Below, piece after piece: positions 23,591-31,775 of a DNA stretch of 64,000 nt. Below the pieces are notes generated by a model. The model did not search any database. It was not told where the DNA came from and worked only from the letters and a program-made list of their open reading frames with translations. Both the position numbers and the translations under genes were made by a program. Numbering within the stretch: the stretch's first letter is position 1; every line of letters starts with the position of its first letter. The DNA is from a bacterium SCSIO 12741 (lineage in GTDB: Bacteria; Bacteroidota; Bacteroidia; Flavobacteriales_G; Salibacteraceae), in contig CP073749.1 in NCBI GenBank assembly GCA_024398055.1, positions 806,001-870,000 of the forward strand, given 5' to 3'.

Positions 23591-25468
23591 ATGAATCGAT
23601 TTCGAGCACGTCTAACCGCTTACTTGCAACGGACCTTAATGGCCTTTGTGGTCTTTACTCTTTGCCGAATTTTGTTTTACGGCTTCAATGCAGGGCAATT
23701 TGCCAACTTGGGAATAGATGAATTTCTGATGGGACTTCGATTTGACGGAGCTGCCTTCTTTTACCTCTTCCTTCCCTTCAACGTATTGTCTCTGGTCGCC
23801 TTGCTGGTTCCGGTCAACAAACTCTATGATCAAATCATCAAGTGGTCGTTTCTGGCGAGTAATGCTATTAATGTCATGCTCAACTGCATCGATATTGAGT
23901 ACTATAAATTCACCCTCAAACGCACTACTTCCGATATTTTTTCGCTGGTCACTTACGGAGATGACATCTATACCCTCATTCCCCGTTTTTTGGTGGACTA
24001 CTGGTACATCGACCTGATCTTTATCATTCTCGTTTACCTCTCTTTTGTTGTGTACGGCAAAACCGAACGCGAACCTCGGGAAGGTCAATCGCCCAATTGG
24101 TTTATTCGGGTTGGAATTACGCTTTCCATTCTGGCTGCTTTGATCGTTATGGGAAGAGGCGGCACTCAGCTGATACCAATTGGCATTATGGATGCGGCCA
24201 AAAACACCCAGCCTCAAAATGTTCCTTTGGTTCTCAATACTCCTTTTGCGATCATTCGAACCCTGGACAAAACGGGACTTGAACCCGTGGATTACTATAC
24301 CTTGGATGAGGTGGATGACTGGTACCATCCCATTACAACCTTTCCCAATGGCAAAGGAGAATTCCGCCCCAAAAACGTGGTTGTCATCGTTCTGGAAAGC
24401 TTCTCCAATGAGTTTATCTACCGCGATAAAACCCAAAAGAAACTAACGCCCTTTCTTTCCAAACTAATGGCCAAGTCACGAGTATTTACGCGCTGCTATG
24501 CCAACGGAAAGAAATCGATTGAAGGTATTCCTGCCATCGTTTCAGGGATTCCCAGCTTGATGAATACGCCATTCATTTCATCCACTTATGCTGGAGATGA
24601 GTTTAGCAGCTTGGCATCATACCTCAATCCTAAGGGATACCACTCTTCCTTTTTTCACGGTGGAAAAAACGGCACCATGAATTTTGATGCCTATGCTGCC
24701 GCGGCCGATTTTCAGCACTATTATGGAATGAACGAATACCCCAATCACGGTGATTATGATGGCACCTGGGGGATTTACGATGAGCCTTTTTTCCAGTTTT
24801 ATGCGCAGGAATTAGAGGAGTTTCCCGAGCCTTTTGTCTCCGTTTTTTTTAGTCTCTCCTCGCACCACCCCTACTCTATTCCTGAGCAATACCAACAGCG
24901 ATTTATCGGGGGAAAAACACCTTTGGAAAACACGGTTCAATACACCGACTTTGCCCTGGAACAATTCTTCATCAAAGCCCAGCAAAGCGATTGGTACGAA
25001 AACACGCTATTCATCATTACCGCCGATCACACTTCCGATTCCAAAAACAAATATTACCGCAACTCCCTGGGTATGTATCACATTCCACTGATTGCTTATT
25101 ATCCGGATGGCTCGTTGAGCGGAAGCTCCAATCGGGTAACTCAGCAAACCGACATTTTACCCTCAGTTTTGGATTGGCTGCATTACGATCAACCCATATT
25201 CTCTTTTGGCCAAAGCATTTTTACCGATAATCCAGGATACAGCACCCAATTTATCAATGAAGTTCATCAACTCATTACCGATGAGTATCTGCTCCAATAC
25301 AGCGATGAAAAGGTGGTTGGATTTTTTGACATCACCTCGGATACATTATTGAAGAACAATTTGGTGCAGGAGACTTCTCCTATGAAAGATTCTCTGGAAA
25401 TGGAGATCAAAGCGATCATCCAGCAATACAACAACCGAATGATCTACAACAAATTGAGTGCTGAATGA
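23591..25468 (+). CDS. LTA synthase-like sulfatase-fold membrane enzyme
   Basis: 625 residues from ATG 23591. About five N-terminal membrane helices (residues 15-190) are followed by an extracytoplasmic alkaline-phosphatase/sulfatase domain. Key parts are visible: VVIVLESFSNEF (metal Glu), NGKKSIEGIPAI with Ser as the nucleophile position, SSHHPYSIP and ITADHTSDS with the Asp-His metal ligands. Homologues transfer phosphoglycerol or phosphoethanolamine from a phospholipid to a surface acceptor and release diacylglycerol. Its stop overlaps the start of a diacylglycerol kinase gene, which would recycle that product. In a Gram-negative host the acceptor is unknown. Confidence 0.88.
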   Translation: MNRFRARLTAYLQRTLMAFVVFTLCRILFYGFNAGQFANLGIDEFLMGLRFDGAAFFYLFLPFNVLSLVALLVPVNKLYDQIIKWSFLASNAINVMLNCIDIEYYKFTLKRTTSDIFSLVTYGDDIYTLIPRFLVDYWYIDLIFIILVYLSFVVYGKTEREPREGQSPNWFIRVGITLSILAALIVMGRGGTQLIPIGIMDAAKNTQPQNVPLVLNTPFAIIRTLDKTGLEPVDYYTLDEVDDWYHPITTFPNGKGEFRPKNVVVIVLESFSNEFIYRDKTQKKLTPFLSKLMAKSRVFTRCYANGKKSIEGIPAIVSGIPSLMNTPFISSTYAGDEFSSLASYLNPKGYHSSFFHGGKNGTMNFDAYAAAADFQHYYGMNEYPNHGDYDGTWGIYDEPFFQFYAQELEEFPEPFVSVFFSLSSHHPYSIPEQYQQRFIGGKTPLENTVQYTDFALEQFFIKAQQSDWYENTLFIITADHTSDSKNKYYRNSLGMYHIPLIAYYPDGSLSGSSNRVTQQTDILPSVLDWLHYDQPIFSFGQSIFTDNPGYSTQFINEVHQLITDEYLLQYSDEKVVGFFDITSDTLLKNNLVQETSPMKDSLEMEIKAIIQQYNNRMIYNKLSAE

Positions 25469-26361
25469 GGTTTTACCACTTTGTAATCAATCCTAAATCA
25501 GGAACGGGTAATGCTCAACAACAGCGGGCTTTAATCGAAAAATTCTTTTCGGGTAGAGCTGAAAAAATGGCCATTCATTTTACAGAATATCCCGGTCATG
25601 CTCACGAACTGGCTTTGGAATTGGGCAAAACGAAAGAAGATGTCATTGTCTGTGTAGGCGGGGATGGTTCGATCAACGAAATTGCCCGGGCCTTGATGAA
25701 CAAGCCAGCCACTCTTGGAGTTATTCCTGTAGGAAGTGGAAATGGATTAGCCCGACATTTGGGCATTCCGCTCAAATCGATCCTGGCACTGGAAGAATTG
25801 GTGAAAGACCACAGCATTGCCATGGACGTAGGTGAACTCAATGGACACCCCTTTTTCGTAACGGCAGGAATCGGATTTGAGGCCGAAGTAGCCTACCTGT
25901 TTTCCAAAAGATCGATCAGAGGTATTTTGGGTTACACCAGTGAAGCCGTCAAACTTTTCCCTCAGTACCGGTCTAAAACCTACAGAATTTCTACCCCTGA
26001 TGGGGATCGAGACACACAGGCCTTTAGCCTGACCGTGGCCAACTCATCGCAGTATGGCAACAATGCCATCATTGCCAAACATGCCAGCGTAATGGATGGC
26101 TTATTGGACCTTAGTATCATTCACAGTTATCCCAAAATCCTGGGCCCTCAAATTGGTTTGAGTTTGATGACCAATAACCTTCATCAATCCAAGTATTACG
26201 AAAGCGAACAGATAACCCGGGTTCAGATTCATGGAACTGAAGGCGAAAAAAAGACCCATGCTCACATTGACGGAGATTCCGTTTTGTTGACCTACCCCTT
26301 GGAAGCCATCATTCGTCCCAAATGCCTGAACGTTATCGTTCCCAAAAACAAAATCGTATGA
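25465..26361 (+). CDS. Diacylglycerol kinase family lipid kinase (YegS/DgkB-like)
   Basis: 298 residues. The catalytic-domain motif [11 protein letters not shown] (residues about 65-75) and the following GSGNGLARH loop are those of the DAG kinase/YegS/sphingosine kinase superfamily. The C-terminal part is the beta-sandwich with [14 protein letters not shown]. The ATG overlaps the LtaS-like stop by four bases (ATGA), so translation is coupled. The likely job is to phosphorylate diacylglycerol to phosphatidic acid for reuse. Its stop in turn overlaps the SUI1 start by four bases. Confidence 0.9.
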   Translation: MRFYHFVINPKSGTGNAQQQRALIEKFFSGRAEKMAIHFTEYPGHAHELALELGKTKEDVIVCVGGDGSINEIARALMNKPATLGVIPVGSGNGLARHLGIPLKSILALEELVKDHSIAMDVGELNGHPFFVTAGIGFEAEVAYLFSKRSIRGILGYTSEAVKLFPQYRSKTYRISTPDGDRDTQAFSLTVANSSQYGNNAIIAKHASVMDGLLDLSIIHSYPKILGPQIGLSLMTNNLHQSKYYESEQITRVQIHGTEGEKKTHAHIDGDSVLLTYPLEAIIRPKCLNVIVPKNKIV

Positions 26362-26711
26362 GCCGAAAAAAGAATAACCGCAAAAACAGAATTGATGTGG
26401 TTTACTCCACCAATCCGGATTTTAGCTACGAAACAGAATCGGATGAAGAGATGGAAACCCTTGATCCTGAGGATCAGGAGCTACGAGTTTATCTGGAAAA
26501 GAAAGGCCGCGGAGGAAAATCGGTAAGCGTAGTTAAGGGATTTGTTGGAACGGAAGATGACCTTATCGATTTGTCCAAAAAGCTGAAAACGAAATGTGGC
26601 GTAGGTGGTTCGGTAAAAGATGGAGAAATCTTAATTCAGGGAGACCAGCGTGACAAGATGGTTTCCTTGCTCAAAGAGTGGAATTACCCGTGTAAAAAAG
26701 CAGGCGGGTAA
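26358..26711 (+). CDS. SUI1/eIF1-like translation factor (YciH family)
   Basis: 117 residues from the ATG at 26358, which overlaps the kinase stop (ATGA). The N-terminus is basic and disordered ([18 protein letters not shown]). The SUI1 fold follows, from about residue 45: [19 protein letters not shown], then [25 protein letters not shown], which is the hallmark block. These bacterial eIF1 homologues bind the 30S subunit near the P site and affect start-codon selection. Coupling to a lipid kinase gene has no obvious functional reason. Confidence 0.92.
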   Translation: MSRKKNNRKNRIDVVYSTNPDFSYETESDEEMETLDPEDQELRVYLEKKGRGGKSVSVVKGFVGTEDDLIDLSKKLKTKCGVGGSVKDGEILIQGDQRDKMVSLLKEWNYPCKKAGG

Positions 26712-26712
26712 A

Positions 26713-26919
26713 TCAAGATCCGGTACAGGTGTAGCCGTCGTCTTCTTTGGCCTTAAGCTCACTCTCATTAGCGGTACACAACGATTCTTCCTGATACTCC
26801 GTGTAGGTGGTGTCTGGCGTACGAACTTCGACCGGAACCCGACACTCATAACACTTGGAACAAGACGTCATGGCCAATAAGCCAGCGGCAAAAGACAAGG
26901 TGATAAATATCCGTTTCAT
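26713..26919 (-). CDS. Small cysteine-rich lipoprotein
   Basis: 68 residues from the ATG at 26919. Signal peptide and lipobox are clear: MKRIFITLSFAAGLLAMTSC. Four further cysteines occur in the short mature part (SKCYECRVP, SLCTAN, YTCTGS), which could form two disulfides or bind a metal. It ends one base past the SUI1 stop, convergent. No family is recognised; similar short lipoproteins are common in Bacteroidota. Confidence 0.65.
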   Translation of the reverse strand: MKRIFITLSFAAGLLAMTSCSKCYECRVPVEVRTPDTTYTEYQEESLCTANESELKAKEDDGYTCTGS

Positions 26920-26950
26920 GGTTATCATTTACCCTTCAAATATACAAGTA

Positions 26951-28087
26951 TCATTCCACAACAGGATTCTTCAGCACTTGATTATACAGGGCTTCGTACT
27001 GGGGTAAAATTCGATTGATGTCAAATTCCAAGGCTTGCTCATAGGCCTGCTCTTTGAACCGGTTCAAGGTTTCTGTATCCCTCAATATTTTCAAGGCATT
27101 GGCAGCCATGTCATCCACATCACCAACGTCGCTCAGGTAGCCAGAATACTCATGTTTATTCACCTCGGGCAAACCACCGGTATTGGTAGAAATAACGGGC
27201 ACTTTGGTAATCATAGCTTCCAACGCAGCCAATCCAAAACTTTCAGTTTCCGAGGTCAATAAAAACAGGTCAGCAATGCTGAGTACTTCTTCCACTCCTT
27301 GAATTTTGCCCAGGAAAAAAGTATCGTCACAAGCTCCCAACTCCCTGCACATGGCCTCAATTCGGTAACGTTCCGGTCCATCTCCAACAAATAGCATTTT
27401 GGAAGGAACTTCTTTGCGAACCTTGTCGAACACAGACATCACGTCTTGCACCCGCTTCACCTTTCTAAAGTTGGATATGTGCATAATGATGCGTTCTCCG
27501 TTCGGAGCATAGTAGTTCACCAAAGACGGATTTTCCTTGCGTACATGCCTGTCCGGGCAAATGAAATTGGGAATCACATCTATCGGGCGACTGATTTGGA
27601 ATAAGCGGTGAGTATCGTCTTTCAAACTGGCAGAAACGGCTGTTACGGCATCGCTTTCGTTAATGGCGAAAGTAATGACTGGTTCAAATGAGGGATCCCG
27701 TCCCAGCAAGGTGATATCCGTACCGTGTAGCGTAGTGATGTATGGAATTCGGATATTTTCCTTCGCCAAAATTTTTTGCGCCATAAAAGCCGCTGAAGCG
27801 TGCGGAATGGCGTAATGAACATGAAGAAGATCGAGCTTTTCGTGTTTTACCACATCCACCAGTTTACTGGTTAATACAAGTTCGTAAGGCTTATAGTGAA
27901 ACAAAGGATAATCGGATACGCTCACCTCATGGTAAAACATATTTTCACCCAACTCACTCAACCGGGCCGGCTGATCGTAGGTAATGAAATGCACTTCGTG
28001 TCCTTTCTCCGCCAAAGCCATCCCCAATTCGGTGGCCACTACACCACTTCCACCAAAAGTTGGGTAAAGCACGATACCTATCTTCAT
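26951..28087 (-). CDS. bshA: N-acetylglucosaminyl L-malate synthase, bacillithiol pathway
   Basis: 378 residues, the usual BshA length. The start MKIGIVLYPTFGGSGVVATELG and the segment LHVHYAIPHASAAFMA are diagnostic of BshA among GT4 enzymes. The C-terminal E-x7-E block reads SETESFGLAALEAM. It joins UDP-GlcNAc and L-malate in the first step of bacillithiol synthesis. It sits alone; bshB and bshC are not in the window. A -7 box TAATTTTG lies 15 bases before its start. Confidence 0.93.
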   Translation of the reverse strand: MKIGIVLYPTFGGSGVVATELGMALAEKGHEVHFITYDQPARLSELGENMFYHEVSVSDYPLFHYKPYELVLTSKLVDVVKHEKLDLLHVHYAIPHASAAFMAQKILAKENIRIPYITTLHGTDITLLGRDPSFEPVITFAINESDAVTAVSASLKDDTHRLFQISRPIDVIPNFICPDRHVRKENPSLVNYYAPNGERIIMHISNFRKVKRVQDVMSVFDKVRKEVPSKMLFVGDGPERYRIEAMCRELGACDDTFFLGKIQGVEEVLSIADLFLLTSETESFGLAALEAMITKVPVISTNTGGLPEVNKHEYSGYLSDVGDVDDMAANALKILRDTETLNRFKEQAYEQALEFDINRILPQYEALYNQVLKNPVVE

Positions 28088-28101
28088 TGCTAATTTTTTG
28101 C

Positions 28102-28109
28102 CAAAATTA
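28102..28109 (-). promoter_or_regulatory. -7 box TAATTTTG of bshA
   Basis: Perfect TAnnTTTG on the minus strand. The ATG at 28087 begins 15 bases after its first downstream base, so the 5' leader would be only about 8 bases. Confidence 0.5.
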
Positions 28110-28166
28110 AATCCTCCATCGGGACAGGTGATTGATGGCGATCAATATTTAAGACTATTTCAGGGT

Positions 28167-31100
28167 TTAGCCTTCTACACGACTTTTAGACGCTTCGATC
28201 GCATCGTAAATCACTTCCTGAATTCGGGTACGGGTATTGAGCTGAATAAGCTTGTAGTTAGAAGCATCAGGATACACCCGATTGGATAGAAAAATGTACA
28301 CCACTTCTTCGGTCGGATCGGCCCAAGCCATGGTTCCGGTAAACCCTGTGTGGCCAAAGCTCTCGTAAGAAATACAGTGGCAGGTCGGGCCGCCGCCGCC
28401 ATCTCTTACCGGCTTATCGAAACCTGCTCCACGACGATTGTCATCTTCGCAGAACTGACACTTGGTAAACTCTTTAACCGCTACCCGAGAGAGGTATTGC
28501 TCATTGCCATAGTGACCAAATTGCATAAAACACTGCATGATCTTGGCCAGGTCATTCGCATTGGAAAACAATCCCGCATGACCACCTACTCCACCCATCA
28601 TCGCCGCTCCAGGATCATGAACGTCTCCATGAATAAGCTGACGGCGAAAGGTTTTGTCATTTTCTGTCGGAACAATCTGATCCAAAGGGGCCCTTTCCCG
28701 TGGATAAAACCCTGTGGTGGTCAAGCCCATGGGGCGATAGAATTCCTGCAGCACGTATTGATCCAAGGTCTGTCCAGTCTCCTTCTCAACGATCATTTTA
28801 AGGAAGTAATAACCCAAATCGCTGTATTTATAGTCTCGGTTGTCGCGCAAAGGTGTATTGAGGATCTCGCTAATTATCTGAGCTGGGTAATCCTTATGCA
28901 TGTAAAGGCTCTCAGTTACTTTGTAGGGATACGTCTCTGACTTAACCAGGGAGTAGTAGTTGTACATCGGGTATCCGTTGGCCAAAGTTCTTTTGTAGAA
29001 AGGAATCCAAGGCACCAATCCGGCCTGGTGAGCAAGCATATCTCTCAACTTGATTTCGCTGTACTGATAGGTGGCAGTATCTACCCACTCTGGCAAATAA
29101 TCACACAGGTAATTATCGAGGCTAACCTTCCCTTCATCCATCAGCTTCATCAAGCTGAAGGTTGTTGCTGCCACTTTGGTAATGGAAGCCAAATCGTAAA
29201 TGGATTCGTCCGTAACCGGAATCTTTTTGTCGTAGGTGTGGTATCCAAAATTTTTAGAGTAAAGTACCTTTCCCTTGCGGGCTACCAGAATCTGGCATCC
29301 AGGATAAGCTCCCTGGCGAATTCCTTCCCAGGCAATAGAATCGATTTGAGCCAGGTCTGAACTATTGATTCCTAAATCTTCAGGAAGCGAATATTCGAAC
29401 CGCCCAATAGCTTCTTCAGCTAGACCTGTTCCCACCGGAAAAGTTTCACCAACGGAAACCGGTAGCTTTCCTTCAAACGGAATTGCTCCAAACAGGGCTT
29501 GAGCCATATAGTCCTGGTACCATTCGTTATCATGGTATCCCATGGCCAATGCTTCCAATCGGTTTACCCCAGTGAAACGGGCAAGACCATAAGGATTTCC
29601 GAAATAGGAGAATATCGTTGGTTTCTTCTCAGCGAGCAAGGTCAAGAAGTCAACGGCTTCGTTGGTCACTCCAAATTTTCGGGAAGGGTATTGACTTGTA
29701 CCATGCAAACTCACAATGAGCAAATCGTAGTCGGCTACTTTGTCATTGATCTCAATCAGGTTCTTAAGTTGCGGTTTCTTGCTCACCTGAAAATGGTCGA
29801 CCTGAGCATATCGGGACAGACCACTTTGAAAGGTATTTACCGAATCAGCCCCAATGGCGATGCTGGCAATTTTCAGGCTATCCAAATTGCGAATGGGAAT
29901 CACCTGCTTGTTGTTTTTCAATAGAGTCAGGGACTTCTTCACTAGGTTCCGATTCACCATTTCAGCCTCTTTTTCCGACAGGTCATTGGCCAAATTATCG
30001 AGAACGATGGGTTCGTATTTATCCAACCCCACCCACTTTTTGGCAGCTAATATTTTACGGCAGCGACGATCCACTTCTTCTTGAGTAATCAACCCTTCAG
30101 CAATACTTTCTTTGATTTTTTTGATCGCTTGAGGAACATCTTCAGCAAAGAGCAATACATCGTTACCGGCCAGCAAAGCTTTTACATCTACTTCTCCAGG
30201 TTTGTAAAACTGGCTCACCCCTTTCATGTTGAGTGCATCGGTAAAAATGAGTCCCTTGAATTTAAGGTCATCTTGCAACAGTTCTGTCACCACATTAGGG
30301 CTCAAAGTTGTTGCTGTGTTTTCTGCAGGTTCTAAGGCAGGTACTTGCAAGTGAGCAACCATCACACTGGCCAAACCACCATTGATCAACTCTCGGAAAG
30401 GATAGAGTTCAATATCATGCAGGCGGGTACTATCGTGGTTAATCACGGGAAGTGCCTTGTGCGAATCTTTGTCCGTATCGCCGTGCCCAGGAAAGTGCTT
30501 GGCACAGGCCACCACATGTTCATCCTGCATTCCCTTCATGTAGGCCATTCCCATCTGAGCCACACGCAGTTTATCTTCTCCAAAAGACCGGGAATTGATA
30601 ACCGGGTTGTTGGGGTTGTTGTTTATGTCAACCACGGGTGCAAAATTCACGTGCACTCCAAGGCGTTTACATTGCATGGCCAAAACACGACCCATTTCGT
30701 ACACTTCAGAGGGATCCGCAATGGCTCCCAAGGCCATTTGACGAGGAAATTCCATCGTGCTATCCAACCGCATGGAAAGCCCCCATTCAGCATCCATTGC
30801 GATCATCAACGGCACCTCACTTTTCTCCTGGTAAGCATTCGTCAATTTAGCCTGACGAACAGGACCTCCTTGAAAGAAAATCAGCCCGCCAATGTGGTAC
30901 TGGGTAATGAGCTTATTGATTTGTTTAATGTGATCCTCGTCCCGGTTGGAGTAGGCTGCTACCATAAAAAGCTGGGCGATCCGTTGCTCTTCGGTTAGGT
31001 TACGCATGGTTTTATCCACCCATTGATCGGTAGAATCAAGCAGAAATTCGGGGGTTTGAAAAGTCGATAAGTAGGGCTTTGACTCCGGATCATCTGCGAT

Positions 31101-31172
31101 ATCGCTGAACTGCGCATAGGTGGGCAGGACAAGCCAAAGGCAAAAGAACCAGGTAATTGCGGATCGGATCAT
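28167..31172 (-). CDS. GH3 glycosidase fused to a beta-lactamase-type serine hydrolase
   Basis: 1001 residues with a signal peptide (MIRSAITWFFCLWLVLPTYAQ). Residues about 50-390 are a GH3 NagZ-like domain: KHFPGHGDTDKDSHKALP carries the catalytic His loop and IFTDALNMKGV the nucleophile Asp. Residues about 400-590 form the GH3 C-terminal alpha/beta domain. Residues about 610-1000 are a class C beta-lactamase fold: ASITK gives the Ser-x-x-Lys pair, YSDLGYYF the Tyr motif and GHTGFTGT the HTG motif. The combination suggests cutting of GlcNAc-containing peptidoglycan fragments plus an attached esterase or peptidase activity in the periplasm. The fusion is known in Bacteroidota; substrates are not well defined. 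Confidence 0.9.
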   Translation of the reverse strand: MIRSAITWFFCLWLVLPTYAQFSDIADDPESKPYLSTFQTPEFLLDSTDQWVDKTMRNLTEEQRIAQLFMVAAYSNRDEDHIKQINKLITQYHIGGLIFFQGGPVRQAKLTNAYQEKSEVPLMIAMDAEWGLSMRLDSTMEFPRQMALGAIADPSEVYEMGRVLAMQCKRLGVHVNFAPVVDINNNPNNPVINSRSFGEDKLRVAQMGMAYMKGMQDEHVVACAKHFPGHGDTDKDSHKALPVINHDSTRLHDIELYPFRELINGGLASVMVAHLQVPALEPAENTATTLSPNVVTELLQDDLKFKGLIFTDALNMKGVSQFYKPGEVDVKALLAGNDVLLFAEDVPQAIKKIKESIAEGLITQEEVDRRCRKILAAKKWVGLDKYEPIVLDNLANDLSEKEAEMVNRNLVKKSLTLLKNNKQVIPIRNLDSLKIASIAIGADSVNTFQSGLSRYAQVDHFQVSKKPQLKNLIEINDKVADYDLLIVSLHGTSQYPSRKFGVTNEAVDFLTLLAEKKPTIFSYFGNPYGLARFTGVNRLEALAMGYHDNEWYQDYMAQALFGAIPFEGKLPVSVGETFPVGTGLAEEAIGRFEYSLPEDLGINSSDLAQIDSIAWEGIRQGAYPGCQILVARKGKVLYSKNFGYHTYDKKIPVTDESIYDLASITKVAATTFSLMKLMDEGKVSLDNYLCDYLPEWVDTATYQYSEIKLRDMLAHQAGLVPWIPFYKRTLANGYPMYNYYSLVKSETYPYKVTESLYMHKDYPAQIISEILNTPLRDNRDYKYSDLGYYFLKMIVEKETGQTLDQYVLQEFYRPMGLTTTGFYPRERAPLDQIVPTENDKTFRRQLIHGDVHDPGAAMMGGVGGHAGLFSNANDLAKIMQCFMQFGHYGNEQYLSRVAVKEFTKCQFCEDDNRRGAGFDKPVRDGGGGPTCHCISYESFGHTGFTGTMAWADPTEEVVYIFLSNRVYPDASNYKLIQLNTRTRIQEVIYDAIEASKSRVEG

Positions 31173-31275
31173 GTGTTACGCGAATTGAAGGGAATTCAAC
31201 ATCTAAAATTAGAATATCCAACACCGTGCCAGGTAGTTAGGAAAGGTACTTATTAACATTTCGAGTTGAACTTTT

Positions 31276-31341
31276 CAATCTTGAATCTTGAATCATCAAT
31301 CTTCATTTTTTCATGTTCAAGATTCGAGATTGATGATTGAA
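31276..31341. repeat. AATCTTGAATC-type intergenic repeat with hairpin
   Basis: CAATCTTGAATCTTGAATCA is followed by AATCATCAATC (31291-31301), which pairs with GATTGATGATT (31328-31338). Copies of the same AATCTTGAATC words occur at 33867-33900. This one overlaps the upstream part of the rnpB promoter. Confidence 0.55.
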
Positions 31342-31351
31342 ACTTCCTTGT

Positions 31352-31359
31352 TACTTTTG
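31352..31359 (+). promoter_or_regulatory. -7 box TACTTTTG of rnpB
   Basis: Perfect TAnnTTTG, five bases before the P1 helix of RNase P RNA. A TTG at 31330-31332 is 19 bases upstream and fits the -33 element. Confidence 0.65.
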
Positions 31360-31363
31360 CAGC

Positions 31364-31703
31364 GTTGCAATTCGTTCCATCGCTCCGCTTTGTCGGAGAG
31401 GAAAGTCCGGACACCGAAGAGCGCCATACCCTGAGAAACCAGGGGCAGTTGTTGGGAGACTGGCAATTGACAGATAGGGCCGCAGAAAGTATACCGCCGT
31501 TTTCAATTTTATTGGAAAAGGTAAGGGTGAAAAGGTGCGGTAAGAGCGCACCAGTAGGGTTGGCAACAGCCTTAGCTTGGTAAACCTTTTGGGGTGAAAG
31601 GCCAAATAAACCCGGGTTTGAGGGCTGCTCGTCCAAACCGGGAGGGTAGGTCGTATAGACAAATGATGGATTAAAACAGAATCCGGCTTATTAAGGTTGT
31701 AGC
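31364..31703 (+). ncRNA. rnpB: RNase P RNA (class A)
   Basis: The conserved core is plain: GAGGAAAGTCCGGAC at 31399 onwards, GCCGCAGAAAGTATACCGCC near 31480, the GGTAAGAGCGCACCAG region near 31537 and the 3' ACAGAATCCGGCTTA near 31676. The 5' end GTTGCAA (31364-31370) pairs with TTGTAGC (31697-31703), giving helix P1. It is the ribozyme that matures tRNA 5' ends. The ends are set from P1 and the promoter and may be off by a few bases. Confidence 0.95.
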
Positions 31704-31722
31704 ATTTAAGCAATGAGAACGT

Positions 31723-31773
31723 AGAACGAGAACGAATCTTTTAAAGACCGTCCTCGCTCTTCGAACTCGTTCT
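31723..31773. terminator. Possible bidirectional terminator hairpin between rnpB and the M49 gene
   Basis: AGAACGAG (31723-31730) pairs with CTCGTTCT (31766-31773), with further partial pairing inside. It lies between two convergent transcripts. The loop is long and the T-tract is weak, so this is uncertain. Confidence 0.35.
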
Positions 31774-31775
31774 CT

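Noticed and set aside
23636-24436. 266-residue open frame on the minus strand
   Set aside because: It lies wholly inside the well-supported LtaS-like gene on the other strand, has no recognisable domain and reads as an antisense shadow.
31253-31713. Open frames on both strands across 31253-31713
   Set aside because: They overlap the RNase P RNA, whose conserved core explains this stretch.
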